This document shows positions 30,709 through 39,571 of a stretch of DNA of 39,710 nucleotides, piece by piece (positions within the stretch are counted from its first letter, which is position 1; each line of letters opens with the position of its first letter). The notes under the pieces are model-generated. The model did not search any database. It saw nothing but the letters and a program-made list of their open reading frames with translations, and had not been told where the DNA came from. A program made the position numbers and the translations under genes. Source of the stretch: Akkermansia muciniphila. Lineage in GTDB: Bacteria; Verrucomicrobiota; Verrucomicrobiia; Limisphaerales; UBA9464. The stretch is taken from the NCBI GenBank assembly GCA_945900455.1, contig CAMDJH010000022.1, positions 1-39,710 of the forward strand, written 5' to 3'.

Positions 30709-33345
30709 ATGAAATTCCCGCTCCTGTTCGCTGCGATCTGCGGCCTGATGGCAGCCCTCGCCGACGAGCCCGCACCGCTGGTCTCTCCGCGTATTGCTCC
30801 GGACTCGGTCACCAACGAAGTTGCTCCACTGACTGGGAAATACACCAACTCGCTCATCCTCGGGCCTTCCGCTGAAGGCGGGTTCATCGCCCGAATCGTG
30901 TCGCAGTTGCTCGAGCGTTCCCATTTTTCCCAACATCCACTCAATGACGCAATGTCCGCAAAGTTTTACGAGCGCTATCTGGATGCGCTCGACCCCCAGC
31001 GGATTTACTTCACCGCCGCGGACGCCGCCCGGTTCGAGAAATACCGAACAACGCTCGATGAGCTCACCCGCCCGGCGAACCTCCGGGCACCGGCTGACAT
31101 CCGCCCGGCTTACGAAATGTTCAACCGTTTTCTCGAACGGTTCGATCAGCAGTACGCCTACGCGATGCAGACTCTCCGCAGAGATCGTTTCACGTTCGAT
31201 TCCGAAGACCGCTACCCCGTCAATCGACGTGATGAGCCCCGCGCGGTATCGGAAGACGATTTGAAGAAGGTTTGGCGGGACAGGCTCCGATTCGAAGTGC
31301 TGTCGGAAAAACTGAACCTCGCATCGCTGTCTTCAGTGCTCCAGACGGTGCGCAGCAACCTTCTGGCCGCGAGCCCCGACTCCCTGACACTGCCGCTCAA
31401 TGGAAAGACCGACCGACCGCCGCAATTTGTCACCGCGCTTACCAACAAGATGAGCCTCGAGAAAGCCCGGGACCTCGCCCGGTTCAGCGCGGATCGACTC
31501 CGCGCGGGTGACGCCTTCGCCGACATCCTCAAACAAATCGAAACCCGTCTCGAGCGCGATCGTTATGACGACATCGTCAAGACACTCACCCGCCGTTACA
31601 ATCGGACGCTCCGGACGCTGAAGCAGTACGACAGCGATGAGGTCCTCCAGCTTTACCTCGACTCGCTCGCGAAGGCTTATGATCCCCACAGCGACTATTT
31701 TGGACGGGCGGCGACCGAGAATTTTTCAATCAGCATGAGCCTTTCTCTCTTTGGCATCGGCGCAACCCTGCAAAGCGAGGATGGGTACACGGTGATCCGA
31801 AACGTCGTTCCGGGCAGTCCCGCGGAAAAATCCAAACAGATCAAGGTGAATGACAAAATTGTGGCCGTTGCCCAAGCGGAAGGCGACTTCGTGGATGTAG
31901 TCGATGAAAAGCTGGACAAAGTTGTCCAGCAGATCCGGGGACCGAAGAATACCAAGGTCCGTTTGAACATCATCCCGGCGGATGCCCCGGATCCGTCCGC
32001 CCGGAAGGTAGTCACACTGATCCGGGACGAGATCAAACTCGAAGATCAGGAAGCCAAGGCCAAAGTGGTGGAACTGCCCGATGCACAAGGGAACAACATC
32101 CGCTTGGGAGTCATTGATCTGCCGAGTTTTTACGCGGACTTTCCGACCGGTGGCCGCCGCTCCAGCCAGCCCAAGAGTACGACCCGGGATGTCGCCAAAC
32201 TCGTCAAGAAATTGAAGGAGGAGAAATGCGAAGGAATCATCCTGGATCTCCGGCGCAACGGTGGCGGTTCGCTCGAGGAGTCCGTCAGCGTCTCGGGTCT
32301 GTTCATCAAGTCCGGACCCATTGTCCAGGTTCGCGATCCCGGCAATCGGGTGGGGGTCGACCGCGATAACGATCCCTCCGTGCTCTATGACGGACCGCTG
32401 ATCGTTTTGACCAGCCGGTTTAGTGCGTCGGCGTCCGAGATCGTCGCCGGGGCGCTCCAAGACTACGGCCGAGCTCTCATTGTCGGCGACGTTTCGACGC
32501 ACGGAAAGGGCACCGTCCAGACCCTGCAAGAGCTTGCCCAATTCACCCGCGCTCTCGGCGTCAAGAGCACCAATAATCCGGGTGCTACCAAGATCACGAT
32601 TCGGAAGTTCTACCGCGCCAGCGGGGCGTCGACCCAATTACGCGGCATTACGCCCGAGATCATTCTGCCGAGCGTCAACAACGTCGCCGACTTCGGGGAA
32701 AAATCGCTCACCAACGCTCTTCCGTGGGATACCATCGCGAGTGCGGATTATGAGAAAGTCGCCCTGACCGCACCCGTGATCCCGGAACTGTCCCGACGCT
32801 CCGCCGAGCGCGTCGCCTCCGACCGGGATTTTGAATATATTCGGGAAGATATTAACCGGTATCAGAAGCAGAAGGCGGAAAAGACCCTATCACTCAATGA
32901 GGCACGGCGTCTCCACGAGAAGGAAGAGAACAAGATGCGCGCGGAAACGCGCAAGAAGGAGTTGCAGCAGCGGCATGAGATTCAACCCACTACGTACGAA
33001 TTGACCCTCAAACTCTGCGACCAACCCGGCCTGCCACCCGCCGTCGTGCGAAGTAATATCGTGGCTGTCACCCGCGCGGATAAGGCCGCTCTCGACGCCG
33101 GCAAGCCCGCGGTCGACAAAGGGCAATCCGCCCCGGCCAAGGACAGGGTCGCCCCGGCGACAGAATCCGATCCGAGCGCCGCAAAGTCTGACCGAGACGA
33201 TGACGATGATGATTCGGAGGGTGCCCCTCCCGAACCGGTTGGCGTCGCGGCCGACGTGCACCTGAAGGAAACCGAGCGTATCCTCCTCGATTGGATTTCA
33301 ATATCGAACGGCAGGCCCCTCAGTGCGAATCGGCGTGACAATTAG
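30709..33345 (+). CDS. prc: Tail-specific carboxy-terminal processing protease
   Basis: An 878-residue periplasmic S41 protease. It has an N-terminal signal peptide (MKFPLLFAAICGLMAALA), a Tsp-type N-terminal domain with YLDALDPQRIYFTAADAARF, a PDZ domain around residues 340-430 (YTVIRNVVPGSPAEKS, QIRGPKNTKVRL), the protease domain with GIILDLRRNGGGSLEE and catalytic S574 in FSASASEIVAGAL with K600 in STHGKGTVQ, and the C-terminal Tsp domain (RLHEKEENKMRAETRKKE). Residues about 785-850 are an Ala/Lys/Asp-rich stretch with a run of six aspartates. It trims C-terminal tails of periplasmic or SsrA-type substrates. Length exceeds the E. coli enzyme (682) mainly through insertions and the acidic stretch. 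It follows the ABC ATPase by 80 bases. Confidence 0.92.
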   Translation: MKFPLLFAAICGLMAALADEPAPLVSPRIAPDSVTNEVAPLTGKYTNSLILGPSAEGGFIARIVSQLLERSHFSQHPLNDAMSAKFYERYLDALDPQRIYFTAADAARFEKYRTTLDELTRPANLRAPADIRPAYEMFNRFLERFDQQYAYAMQTLRRDRFTFDSEDRYPVNRRDEPRAVSEDDLKKVWRDRLRFEVLSEKLNLASLSSVLQTVRSNLLAASPDSLTLPLNGKTDRPPQFVTALTNKMSLEKARDLARFSADRLRAGDAFADILKQIETRLERDRYDDIVKTLTRRYNRTLRTLKQYDSDEVLQLYLDSLAKAYDPHSDYFGRAATENFSISMSLSLFGIGATLQSEDGYTVIRNVVPGSPAEKSKQIKVNDKIVAVAQAEGDFVDVVDEKLDKVVQQIRGPKNTKVRLNIIPADAPDPSARKVVTLIRDEIKLEDQEAKAKVVELPDAQGNNIRLGVIDLPSFYADFPTGGRRSSQPKSTTRDVAKLVKKLKEEKCEGIILDLRRNGGGSLEESVSVSGLFIKSGPIVQVRDPGNRVGVDRDNDPSVLYDGPLIVLTSRFSASASEIVAGALQDYGRALIVGDVSTHGKGTVQTLQELAQFTRALGVKSTNNPGATKITIRKFYRASGASTQLRGITPEIILPSVNNVADFGEKSLTNALPWDTIASADYEKVALTAPVIPELSRRSAERVASDRDFEYIREDINRYQKQKAEKTLSLNEARRLHEKEENKMRAETRKKELQQRHEIQPTTYELTLKLCDQPGLPPAVVRSNIVAVTRADKAALDAGKPAVDKGQSAPAKDRVAPATESDPSAAKSDRDDDDDDSEGAPPEPVGVAADVHLKETERILLDWISISNGRPLSANRRDN

Positions 33346-33553
33346 GCAGAGTCCGAGACCCGTTAGCACCAGAGGTAATTCAGATCCGGCGACGGACTCG
33401 ACTGCCAATCCCAGCGAGTCGACGTTGTCGGCTGGACAAGCCCGGGCAAGATCTGCTGCTCTCCGTTTGCTCCGGTTCAATTTGTGAAATGCCGAGTCTC
33501 CTCGACGTCCTCGACGGACCGGAGATCATCAAACCGTCGGAAAGAACGCTAGC

Positions 33554-34729
33554 ATGAGGAAAAAATCCGCCGCGCAGAAACCGCCGCCCGCTTCGCGAAC
33601 GAGTGCGATCGGGTGGCTGATCGCATGCATTGTTGGCATCGCCGCTGCGGTGGCCTACTCGAGATATAAGCCGTCGCTCGCCGCGCCTGAAGTCGCCCTC
33701 GCCGGTCCGGTGAATGCTGGAGTCTCATCTGCCTCGCCCTTCGCTCCCACGGTACCAAACAAGACTCTCGCGCCCACCCCCGCGCCGGAGGGAATGGTAT
33801 GGGTTCCCGGCGGTGAATTCTCGATGGGCAGCGATGCGGCGAGCGAATCGCTCTGCGGCCTGCCGGGTGTCACGCGCGACGCGCTGCCCATTCACCGCGT
33901 TTACGTGAATGGCTTCTGGATGGACACGACGGAAGTGATGAACGAGCAGTTTGAAAAATTTGTGACAGCGACCGGATACATCACCGTTGCCGAGCAGAAG
34001 CCCACGAAGGAAGAATTTCCCACCGCACCGCCGGAGAATCTCGTCGCTGGCTCCACGGTATTCACCACCACTCCGCAGCCGGTAAAGTTGGACAACTATT
34101 TCCAGTGGTGGAATTACGTGCCGGGCGCAGACTGGCGTCATCCAACCGGGCCAGCCAGCGATCTCAAGGGCCGTGAGAAATTTCCCGTCGTGCAAATCGC
34201 CTACGAGGACGCGGCGGCGTACGCGACGTGGGCGGGCAAGCGACTGCCCACGGAGGCGGAGTGGGAATTTGCCGCACGCGGGGGTGTCGCTGGAAAGTTG
34301 TATGCGTGGGGCGACGAGCTGAAGCCAAACGGGAAATTTCAGGCAAACATCTACGAGGGCAGATTTCCCGTCGAGAGTGGCGACACGGGTGAGGATGGCT
34401 TCAAAGGCATTGCGCCCGTCGCACAGTTTCCGCCGAATGCCTACGGCCTTTACGACATGGCGGGCAACGTATGGGAATGGGTGAGCGACTGGTATCGGGC
34501 GGACACGTACGCGCGGCTTACGTTGGCGGGCGGTGTTGCGCGCAACCCACAAGGCCCCGATTCACCCTACGATCCCGCCGAGCCGACCGAGAAAAAGCGC
34601 GTGCATCGCGGCGGCTCATTCCTTTGCACCGATCAGTATTGCACCCGCTACATGGTCGGCACGCGCGGCAAGGGCGAAGTGCGCACCGCCAGCGATCATG
34701 TTGGGTTTCGATGTGTAAAGAGTATTTAG
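33554..34729 (+). CDS. Membrane-anchored formylglycine-generating enzyme (sulfatase-modifying)
   Basis: A 391-residue FGE-sulfatase domain protein. A basic N-terminus is followed by a hydrophobic segment (residues about 18-35, AIGWLIACIVGIAAAVAY) acting as signal anchor, a proline/alanine linker, and the FGE domain from about residue 80 (MVWVPGGEFSMGSD, FWMDTTEV, LPTEAEWEFAARGG, YGLYDMAGNVWEW, RVHRGGSFLC). The two copper-binding catalytic cysteines of true FGE are both present as C358 and C363 in FLCTDQYCTRY; most relatives lack them. It probably converts a cysteine of sulfatases to formylglycine during or after export. No sulfatase is in the window. The 208-base gap upstream has nothing else convincing. 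Confidence 0.88.
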   Translation: MRKKSAAQKPPPASRTSAIGWLIACIVGIAAAVAYSRYKPSLAAPEVALAGPVNAGVSSASPFAPTVPNKTLAPTPAPEGMVWVPGGEFSMGSDAASESLCGLPGVTRDALPIHRVYVNGFWMDTTEVMNEQFEKFVTATGYITVAEQKPTKEEFPTAPPENLVAGSTVFTTTPQPVKLDNYFQWWNYVPGADWRHPTGPASDLKGREKFPVVQIAYEDAAAYATWAGKRLPTEAEWEFAARGGVAGKLYAWGDELKPNGKFQANIYEGRFPVESGDTGEDGFKGIAPVAQFPPNAYGLYDMAGNVWEWVSDWYRADTYARLTLAGGVARNPQGPDSPYDPAEPTEKKRVHRGGSFLCTDQYCTRYMVGTRGKGEVRTASDHVGFRCVKSI

Positions 34730-34738
34730 GAAACAGAC

Positions 34739-35839
34739 TCAGGAGTTTTCGAGGCTGGCGGCGATGGTGCGTGCGAGTAATCGGATTTCAGCGGGCGTAT
34801 GCAGCGCGCTAACGGCGAATCGGAAGAAACCTGTGCCCGGGCCGGTTAAGTAACGAATGAACGGTGGAAATATCTTCGCTCGATGCAGCGCCGTTCGCAG
34901 CGCTTCCGCCTGAACGCGCGAAGTCGGAAAAACGCCAACCACCGGTGTGCGGGGATCACCGATGATTTCAGCGCGCTTCGGCAGAAGCTGGTTGAGGAGC
35001 GTGGCGTTGGATTGCAATCGGGCGACGAGTTTCGGTTGCGTCTGGAAGACCCGAAGGGAGGCTTCCAAAGCCGCGATTACCGGTCGAAGGGGCGAGGTGG
35101 TGCCAATAAAACCGGCCGCTTTCTCCCGGATAGCCCCGACCCGTTCGAGGCTGCCCAGAACCGCGCCCCCGCTGACTCCAAATGCCTTCGCCAGACTGAT
35201 CGTTTGGATAATTCGGAGATCGCGAAGTCCGAACAATTTCACGATACCACGGCCTCGTGGGCCAACCGTGCCCGCACCGTGAGCGTCGTCCACCAGCAGG
35301 TATCCGCGACGCGGCAGCGCGTCCAAATACGCATCCAACGGTGTCACACCGCCCCGAATCCCGTAGGTGCCATCGCAAGCCACCAGGGGCCGTGCATTTC
35401 TGGGAAGGCAGCGGACAGCGGCACGCAGGGCATTCGGATCCGCATGGGGGAATCGGCTGACCTTTTTGCCGGTAAGCACGACGCCATCGGCTACGCACGG
35501 ATGAGCGTGGTCGTCGAGCAAGACGTGGGTAATACCCTCGCGGAGGGATTGGCAGACAGCGATTGGAGCCAGGTAACCCGACGTAACGTAAGCTGTGTCC
35601 TCGACTGAGAACACTCGGGCGAGCCGTTTCTCAAACTGGCGATAGCAGGTCTGTTCGCCCGTTGTCGCGCGGGACGCTCCCGGCTGAAGCATCGAATCCT
35701 TGGCCGCACGGACCAGGGCCCGACGCACAGTGGAATGCCACGCGAGGCCAAGGTAGTTGCAACCGGCGACATAGAGCAGCCTACGGCCGGCAAATCGGAC
35801 GTGCGTTGGGTCGAGGAACTCAAAAAGCGCGTTGAGCAT
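34739..35839 (-). CDS. BioF-like 2-amino-3-ketoacyl synthase (AONS/KBL family)
   Basis: A 366-residue alpha-oxoamine synthase: NYLGLAWHSTV near the N-terminus, GASRATTGEQTCY, the PLP pocket with LLVDDAHGAG (D184, H187), and the PLP lysine K218 in TISLAKAFGVSGG, followed by GFIGTTSPLRP. Members condense an amino acid with an acyl-CoA (AONS in biotin synthesis, KBL, SPT, ALAS). The short N-terminus and lack of biotin neighbours make the acyl-CoA substrate uncertain. ATG at 35839 starts at the normal place; the longer open frame to 35959 is an Arg-rich chance extension. Convergent with the FGE gene, nine bases apart. Confidence 0.8.
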   Translation of the reverse strand: MLNALFEFLDPTHVRFAGRRLLYVAGCNYLGLAWHSTVRRALVRAAKDSMLQPGASRATTGEQTCYRQFEKRLARVFSVEDTAYVTSGYLAPIAVCQSLREGITHVLLDDHAHPCVADGVVLTGKKVSRFPHADPNALRAAVRCLPRNARPLVACDGTYGIRGGVTPLDAYLDALPRRGYLLVDDAHGAGTVGPRGRGIVKLFGLRDLRIIQTISLAKAFGVSGGAVLGSLERVGAIREKAAGFIGTTSPLRPVIAALEASLRVFQTQPKLVARLQSNATLLNQLLPKRAEIIGDPRTPVVGVFPTSRVQAEALRTALHRAKIFPPFIRYLTGPGTGFFRFAVSALHTPAEIRLLARTIAASLENS

Positions 35840-35894
35840 TAGGATTTTCCCGCAGCACAAACGGCCAACACTCAACGCTCGCCGACCCGCTCGC

Positions 35895-36170
35895 TTACCT
35901 GCCGGTCGGTTTCGCCGCGTACTTGTCAGGCCGCTTGACGAATTCCGCCCGGCAATCATCGCTACAGAAGTAGTAGGTGTTGCCCTGATATACCGTGCGA
36001 GGAGTCGAGTTCTTAATCGTTACACAGAGGCACGCGAGGTCGTGGTTGAACTTGCAGACGTGGCACGTTTCGGTTGAGCCAGAGTTTTGCGCGGTATCGG
36101 AAGATGGGGTGGCGCAACTGACCAAGAGCGTCATGAGTGCCGTGAGAGCGATGTTCAAGAATCGTTTCAT
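35895..36170 (-). CDS. Lipoprotein with YHS/TRASH-type metal-binding domain
   Basis: A 91-residue lipoprotein: signal peptide MKRFLNIALTALMTLLVSC with lipobox LVSC (lipidated C19). The mature part has CHVC and CLCV pairs, then GNTYYFCSDDCRAEFVKRPDKY, the YHS/TRASH pattern of metal-binding or heavy-metal-related domains. It would be anchored to the inner or outer membrane facing the periplasm and may bind copper or a similar ion. It lies upstream of the BioF-like gene and downstream of the barrel gene, all on the same strand, possibly one transcript. Confidence 0.82.
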   Translation of the reverse strand: MKRFLNIALTALMTLLVSCATPSSDTAQNSGSTETCHVCKFNHDLACLCVTIKNSTPRTVYQGNTYYFCSDDCRAEFVKRPDKYAAKPTGR

Positions 36171-36233
36171 TCCGTTCGGCCGGTTATCCGGTGATGAGCA
36201 GCCGGCGGTGGCGAGCCGGGTCAGCCTGAAGTG

Positions 36234-37214
36234 TTAAAAGAGGAAGGTCAACGCTCCGTTGACCTTGAACGAGGTCTTGAGTTGCTCCCCGTTCAGGTCT
36301 TGCACCACCGGCAATGGCGAGGACACGGTGAACGCAAAATTGCGCGCGAAGAAGACGCGCAGGCCGGGTGTGAGGAACAACGCCGTGCCGCCGGTATTCG
36401 GGTCACTCGCCCCGTCCTCCTGGCTTTTGAACAGAGAGCGGACGTTGGCCTCGGCGAACGCATGGACCTGCGGAAATGCCTGGATGTTCTCCGTGAAACG
36501 ATAGGCGAAGGCGAAGCCCGCGTCGATGCGATCCCCGAGTTGGAAGTGTTCGGCTTCGGTGCGGAGGGTGTATTGGACGCTCGTATCGAGGGTGATTCGC
36601 GACGTGAGAAAGCGCGAGTAAGCCAGACCTAACATTCCATCATACGAACCGGACCCCGCGGTCGCTGACGGCTCGACCCGTTCGCCCGCCGAGTTTTTCA
36701 CGTCGTACCGGCCGGTGGGAAACTTCACTCCGCCGAAGACGGCGAACTGCCCGAGCGGACCCCGATAAAACCGATACTTGCCGGAGAGCCAGAGGTCGGT
36801 CAGGCCATCCGGGTTCAACGTGATGATTTCCGTGTCGCCCGTGGCGGAATCAAACTCAGCCTCACGGGCATTCACCGCATTGTAGTAGCCCAGCGTGAGG
36901 CCAACTTGAAAGTTCTCCACAACCCCGTAGCTCACCCCAACGGAGCTGAGAAAACTCCGGTCGAGCAGGTCGATTCCGCCCGCGTGCTCGGCTTTCGCTT
37001 CAATCTGCGCCGGCGACAGATGCTCGAATTCGGTTAAATCCTCGCGAAGCTCGACGGAGAATCGGCCTGGCTTGAGCGTCTCGCCCGATTGAGTGAGCAC
37101 GCCGCCGCCCGATGTGCCTGGGCCGTGGTCCGCCCGCAGGGTGATGGCCGTGGCGAGCGCCACGCCCGCAACTGCGGCCGACGAAAGAGATTTGAACGAA
37201 TAGCCAGACTGCAT
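36234..37214 (-). CDS. Putative outer-membrane beta-barrel protein
   Basis: A 326-residue exported protein. From the ATG at 37214 the first about 27 residues (MQSGYSFKSLSSAAVAGVALATAITLRA) form a signal peptide. The remainder has alternating hydrophobic/polar strands with turns, including SVGVSYGVVENFQVGLTLGYYNA, GLTDLWLSGKYRFY, GQFAVFGGVKFPTGRYD, YDGMLGLAYSRF and a final NGALTFLF ending in phenylalanine, the outer-membrane insertion signal. The PTG plus 'FGGVKFPTG' pattern resembles the transporter/phenol-degradation MetA-like barrel family. An upstream ATG at 37256 adds 14 residues and is less likely. Function unknown; the neighbour YHS lipoprotein hints at metal handling. Confidence 0.72.
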   Translation of the reverse strand: MQSGYSFKSLSSAAVAGVALATAITLRADHGPGTSGGGVLTQSGETLKPGRFSVELREDLTEFEHLSPAQIEAKAEHAGGIDLLDRSFLSSVGVSYGVVENFQVGLTLGYYNAVNAREAEFDSATGDTEIITLNPDGLTDLWLSGKYRFYRGPLGQFAVFGGVKFPTGRYDVKNSAGERVEPSATAGSGSYDGMLGLAYSRFLTSRITLDTSVQYTLRTEAEHFQLGDRIDAGFAFAYRFTENIQAFPQVHAFAEANVRSLFKSQEDGASDPNTGGTALFLTPGLRVFFARNFAFTVSSPLPVVQDLNGEQLKTSFKVNGALTFLF

Positions 37215-37267
37215 AAATGGGTGCGGGAGAATTCCGAAAAGATTGATTTTAAACAAGAGGCAACTCG

Positions 37268-37732
37268 TTACTTCGAGAGTGGCTGGGATTGTCGCAGGTA
37301 GGCAAAGAAGTTGCGGATTTCGGCATCGTTCATGCCGTCCAGAAGAAACTCCGGCATGAGACTTCCACCGGCCGGATTCAGCGTGACGATGTCGGAACGC
37401 CGCAGGCTGATATCAGCGCCATCGAAGCCCCGCAGGACCACAACGTTTGCATCCTGATCGGCGAGAAAGCCGCTCAGAGTGCGTCCGTCGTGGGTCGTGA
37501 TGTTGTGATTCTCGAATCCCTCCCGAATCTCGGCGTTCGGATCGAGAATACTGATGAGTAAGGTACCGAGGTCATCGCGCTGATAGCTGGTAAGATCCGG
37601 ACCGATCTTGCCGCCTTTGTGAAAAAGCGTGTGGCAGGAGCCGCAGCGGGCGTTGAACTGCGACTCGCCTTTGTAGGGGTCGCCTGGCTGGCTGGCGATA
37701 ATGAGGCGAATCTCTTCAATTCGCGGACGCAC
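37268..37732 (-). pseudogene. Cytochrome c-like C-terminal part of a PVC-type dehydrogenase (frameshifted fragment)
   Basis: A 154-residue frame with one covalent heme site, CGSCH, in GESQFNARCGSCHTLFHKGGKIGPDLTSYQRDDL, and the TIGR02603-like continuation ISILDPNAEIREGFENHN, TTHDGRTLSGFL, RRSDIVTLNPAGGSLMPEFLLDGMNDAEIRNFFAYL. This is the standard C-terminal cytochrome of large PVC-type HEAT/beta-propeller proteins, and the preceding frame (37716-39167) is the rest of that protein. Taking one base out of the G run at 37760-37763 joins the two frames as EEAFPAVPPTARASVRPRIEEIRL. GTG at 37732 is formal only. Confidence 0.82.
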
Positions 37733-39167
37733 GCTCGCACGGGCCGTGGGTGGGACGGCGGGGAAACGCCTCTTCGAAACCCAACATGAGGACCTGGCGA
37801 TCTTCGTCCGTCGGCGCCTTCGCCAGCAACAGAGCGCACGCCATGAGCTCCTGTCGTGTGCCCGATGCGGCCAAACGTCGCATCAGGCGTGACTCCAGAT
37901 GCTGACGGACAAACGGCGCCCTCCAGAATTGGGCATCATCGAACAGCGCCATCACCGCTTCGCGTTGGCTCGCACATTGCGATTCGATGACAAACCACGC
38001 CATGAGTGGGATGAATGCATCCGCGATATCGTTCGTTCGAAGGGCGATGGCGCGCACCAGGGGCAATGCCTGGGCGGCAGGCAGTCGGCGCGCCGTCGAC
38101 AGGATCTGGCAGCGCACTTCGGCATCCGGTTCGACGGCGGCGCGGGCCGTGACGAGTGCGGCCAATGAAGCCGACAACTTTCGTTCGTCTCCCCGCAGAC
38201 GAATCGTCCATGCACGCACCATCACGGCGGGGTGAGTCAGGGTTTTCGCAGCGCGCGCGTCATCAAGCCAGCCCATCTGATGGAGCGCCCACAAGGCTTC
38301 CAGGGCCGGATGCGTGCCGCTCTTATCCAACTCATCAAGGAGACGGGGCAAGGCGAGGGCATCGTGGCGTTCGCTGAGCAGACGTACCGCCGTCTGTCGG
38401 TGCCATGGATTGGCGTGTGCGAGCAATTGGATGAGTTCCGGCGTTGATTTCTTCGCGAGATCCACCCCGCGCTCCAGTGGAAGATCCTTGCCGCGCAGCC
38501 GGTCCGGCAAGGCGGTGCCCTCGCCCAGGATTGTCATGTGGGAAAAACGGGGAACGGGGTGAGTGCTGTGCATCATCGGCAGCTCGCCGAACGCAAACGG
38601 ATTCTGCGACGGACCGAATTTGCCCGGGTCTTTTCCCTGCTTCAAAAAGAGCCCTTCCTGTATGTGATGCCAGCCGCGAGTTACCCCGCCGTTGTGTTCC
38701 GTGAAGAGGCGGCCTTCCGCATCGAAGGACAGGCCAAACGTGTTGCCGCTTCCGTCGGTGCAAATCTCGTAAAGTTTCCGCTCCGGATGGTAACGCCACG
38801 ACATGCAGCCCTCGGCATACACACCGGGGGCATGGATCGCATCGACCCCGGGACGCGTCACGCGACTTGTCGTCGTGCTGCCCTGGGCACCGTAAAACCA
38901 GCCATCGGGTCCCCAGGTCAGTCCATTAGCGACGCTATGGATCTCGTATCTGCCATCGCCGTCGCGATCTTCATGCACGCTGATGACGTCCGCGCCGGGC
39001 ACGTGATTGGGAGGCGGTGCTGGCACGCGGTCGTATTTGGATCGATAGTACTTGTCGCGGCTGATCATCGTCACGCCCGCCGGGTAGGGATACTGCCGAT
39101 ACTGCGCGACCCACATTCGTCCGCTTTCATCTCCAGGTCGGATGGCTCCCGCGCCGTCATTTGCCAC
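37716..39167 (-). pseudogene. Beta-propeller/HEAT part of a PVC-type membrane-bound dehydrogenase, with internal deletions
   Basis: A 483-residue frame with MWVAQYRQYPYPAGVTM, DVISVHEDRDGDGRYE, LTWGPDGWFYGAQGSTTTSRV, CMSWRYHPERKLYEI and GRLFTEHNGGVTRGWH, the NHL-like propeller of this family, then HEAT-like repeats (STPELIQLLAHANPWHRQTAVRLL, HPALEALWALHQMGWLDD). Compared with family members I recall, about 50 residues are missing between DGRYE and HSVANGL, and about 150 between ALPDR and LRGKDLP, plus further HEAT sequence before the cytochrome. The two junctions look like in-frame deletions. The product would be non-functional. The frame ends at a +1 break before the cytochrome part; the N-terminal end is also disrupted. 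Confidence 0.75.
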
Positions 39168-39219
39168 GGACGTTCCATCCGCACCTCATCGAAATACCCA
39201 GCAAACACCGGAGCCACCG

Positions 39220-39360
39220 TCAGTCCGCGGATCGCCAACTGACCGTCCAGCCGGATGACGAGCGCGTTGAAAGCGCCCTTTTCGAACAGGCCCAAAGCGC
39301 GCAGAGCGCAACAAGGATAGGAAAAGCAACGGTAGGACGGAATCGTAATCCCATAAGCAT
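39220..39360 (-). pseudogene. Signal-peptide fragment of the broken PVC-type gene
   Basis: A 46-codon frame from ATG 39360 to TGA 39220, too short for a usual gene call, but it opens with a basic segment and a strong hydrophobic stretch (VAFPILVALCALWA) ending in LWAC, like a signal peptide with lipobox. It lies four bases after the stop of the small ORF at 39365-39571 and leads, in a different frame, towards the dehydrogenase fragment. It is probably the true N-terminus of that gene, cut off by frame changes. A further open frame (39071-39295) lies between and may be part of the same original sequence. The assignment is inference from order and hydropathy. Confidence 0.5.
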
Positions 39361-39364
39361 TGGT

Positions 39365-39571
39365 TCAGTTATCCGGAGGTCGGTGCCGCCAAAAAAGTTC
39401 CCAATCTCGCTGTGCGGCGGGGGCCGATGGATCGTTGGCCGCCTTCAACGTGTCCGCGCGAAATCGGAGAAACGCATCGGTCCAGGGCGGAAAGTCTCCC
39501 CAGACCCGCAAGGCTTCCTGCTGGCGTGACAATGCCAACGATCGGGCAATCCGCCCCAGGACGGGGTGCAT
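39365..39571 (-). CDS. Small ORF of unknown function, possibly broken
   Basis: A 68-residue frame, MHPVLGRIARSLALSRQQEA..., ending HRPPDN, with Trp-rich segments (VWGDFPPWTDAFLRF, DWELFWRH). I do not recognise it. A separate short frame just upstream starts at ATG 39626 (MKNSSVQQSLTRKPPFP, stop at 39573), preceded by gggaaaa, a possible ribosome-binding site. Joining the two by a one-base shift would give a single protein of about 85 residues (PPF then REMHPV). The tight four-base gap to the signal-peptide fragment downstream suggests an operon with the broken dehydrogenase gene. Confidence 0.4.
   Translation of the reverse strand: MHPVLGRIARSLALSRQQEALRVWGDFPPWTDAFLRFRADTLKAANDPSAPAAQRDWELFWRHRPPDN

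Noticed and set aside
31726..32637. 303-codon minus-strand frame
   Set aside because: Antisense to the protease and PDZ domains of the tail-specific protease; a codon-bias shadow.
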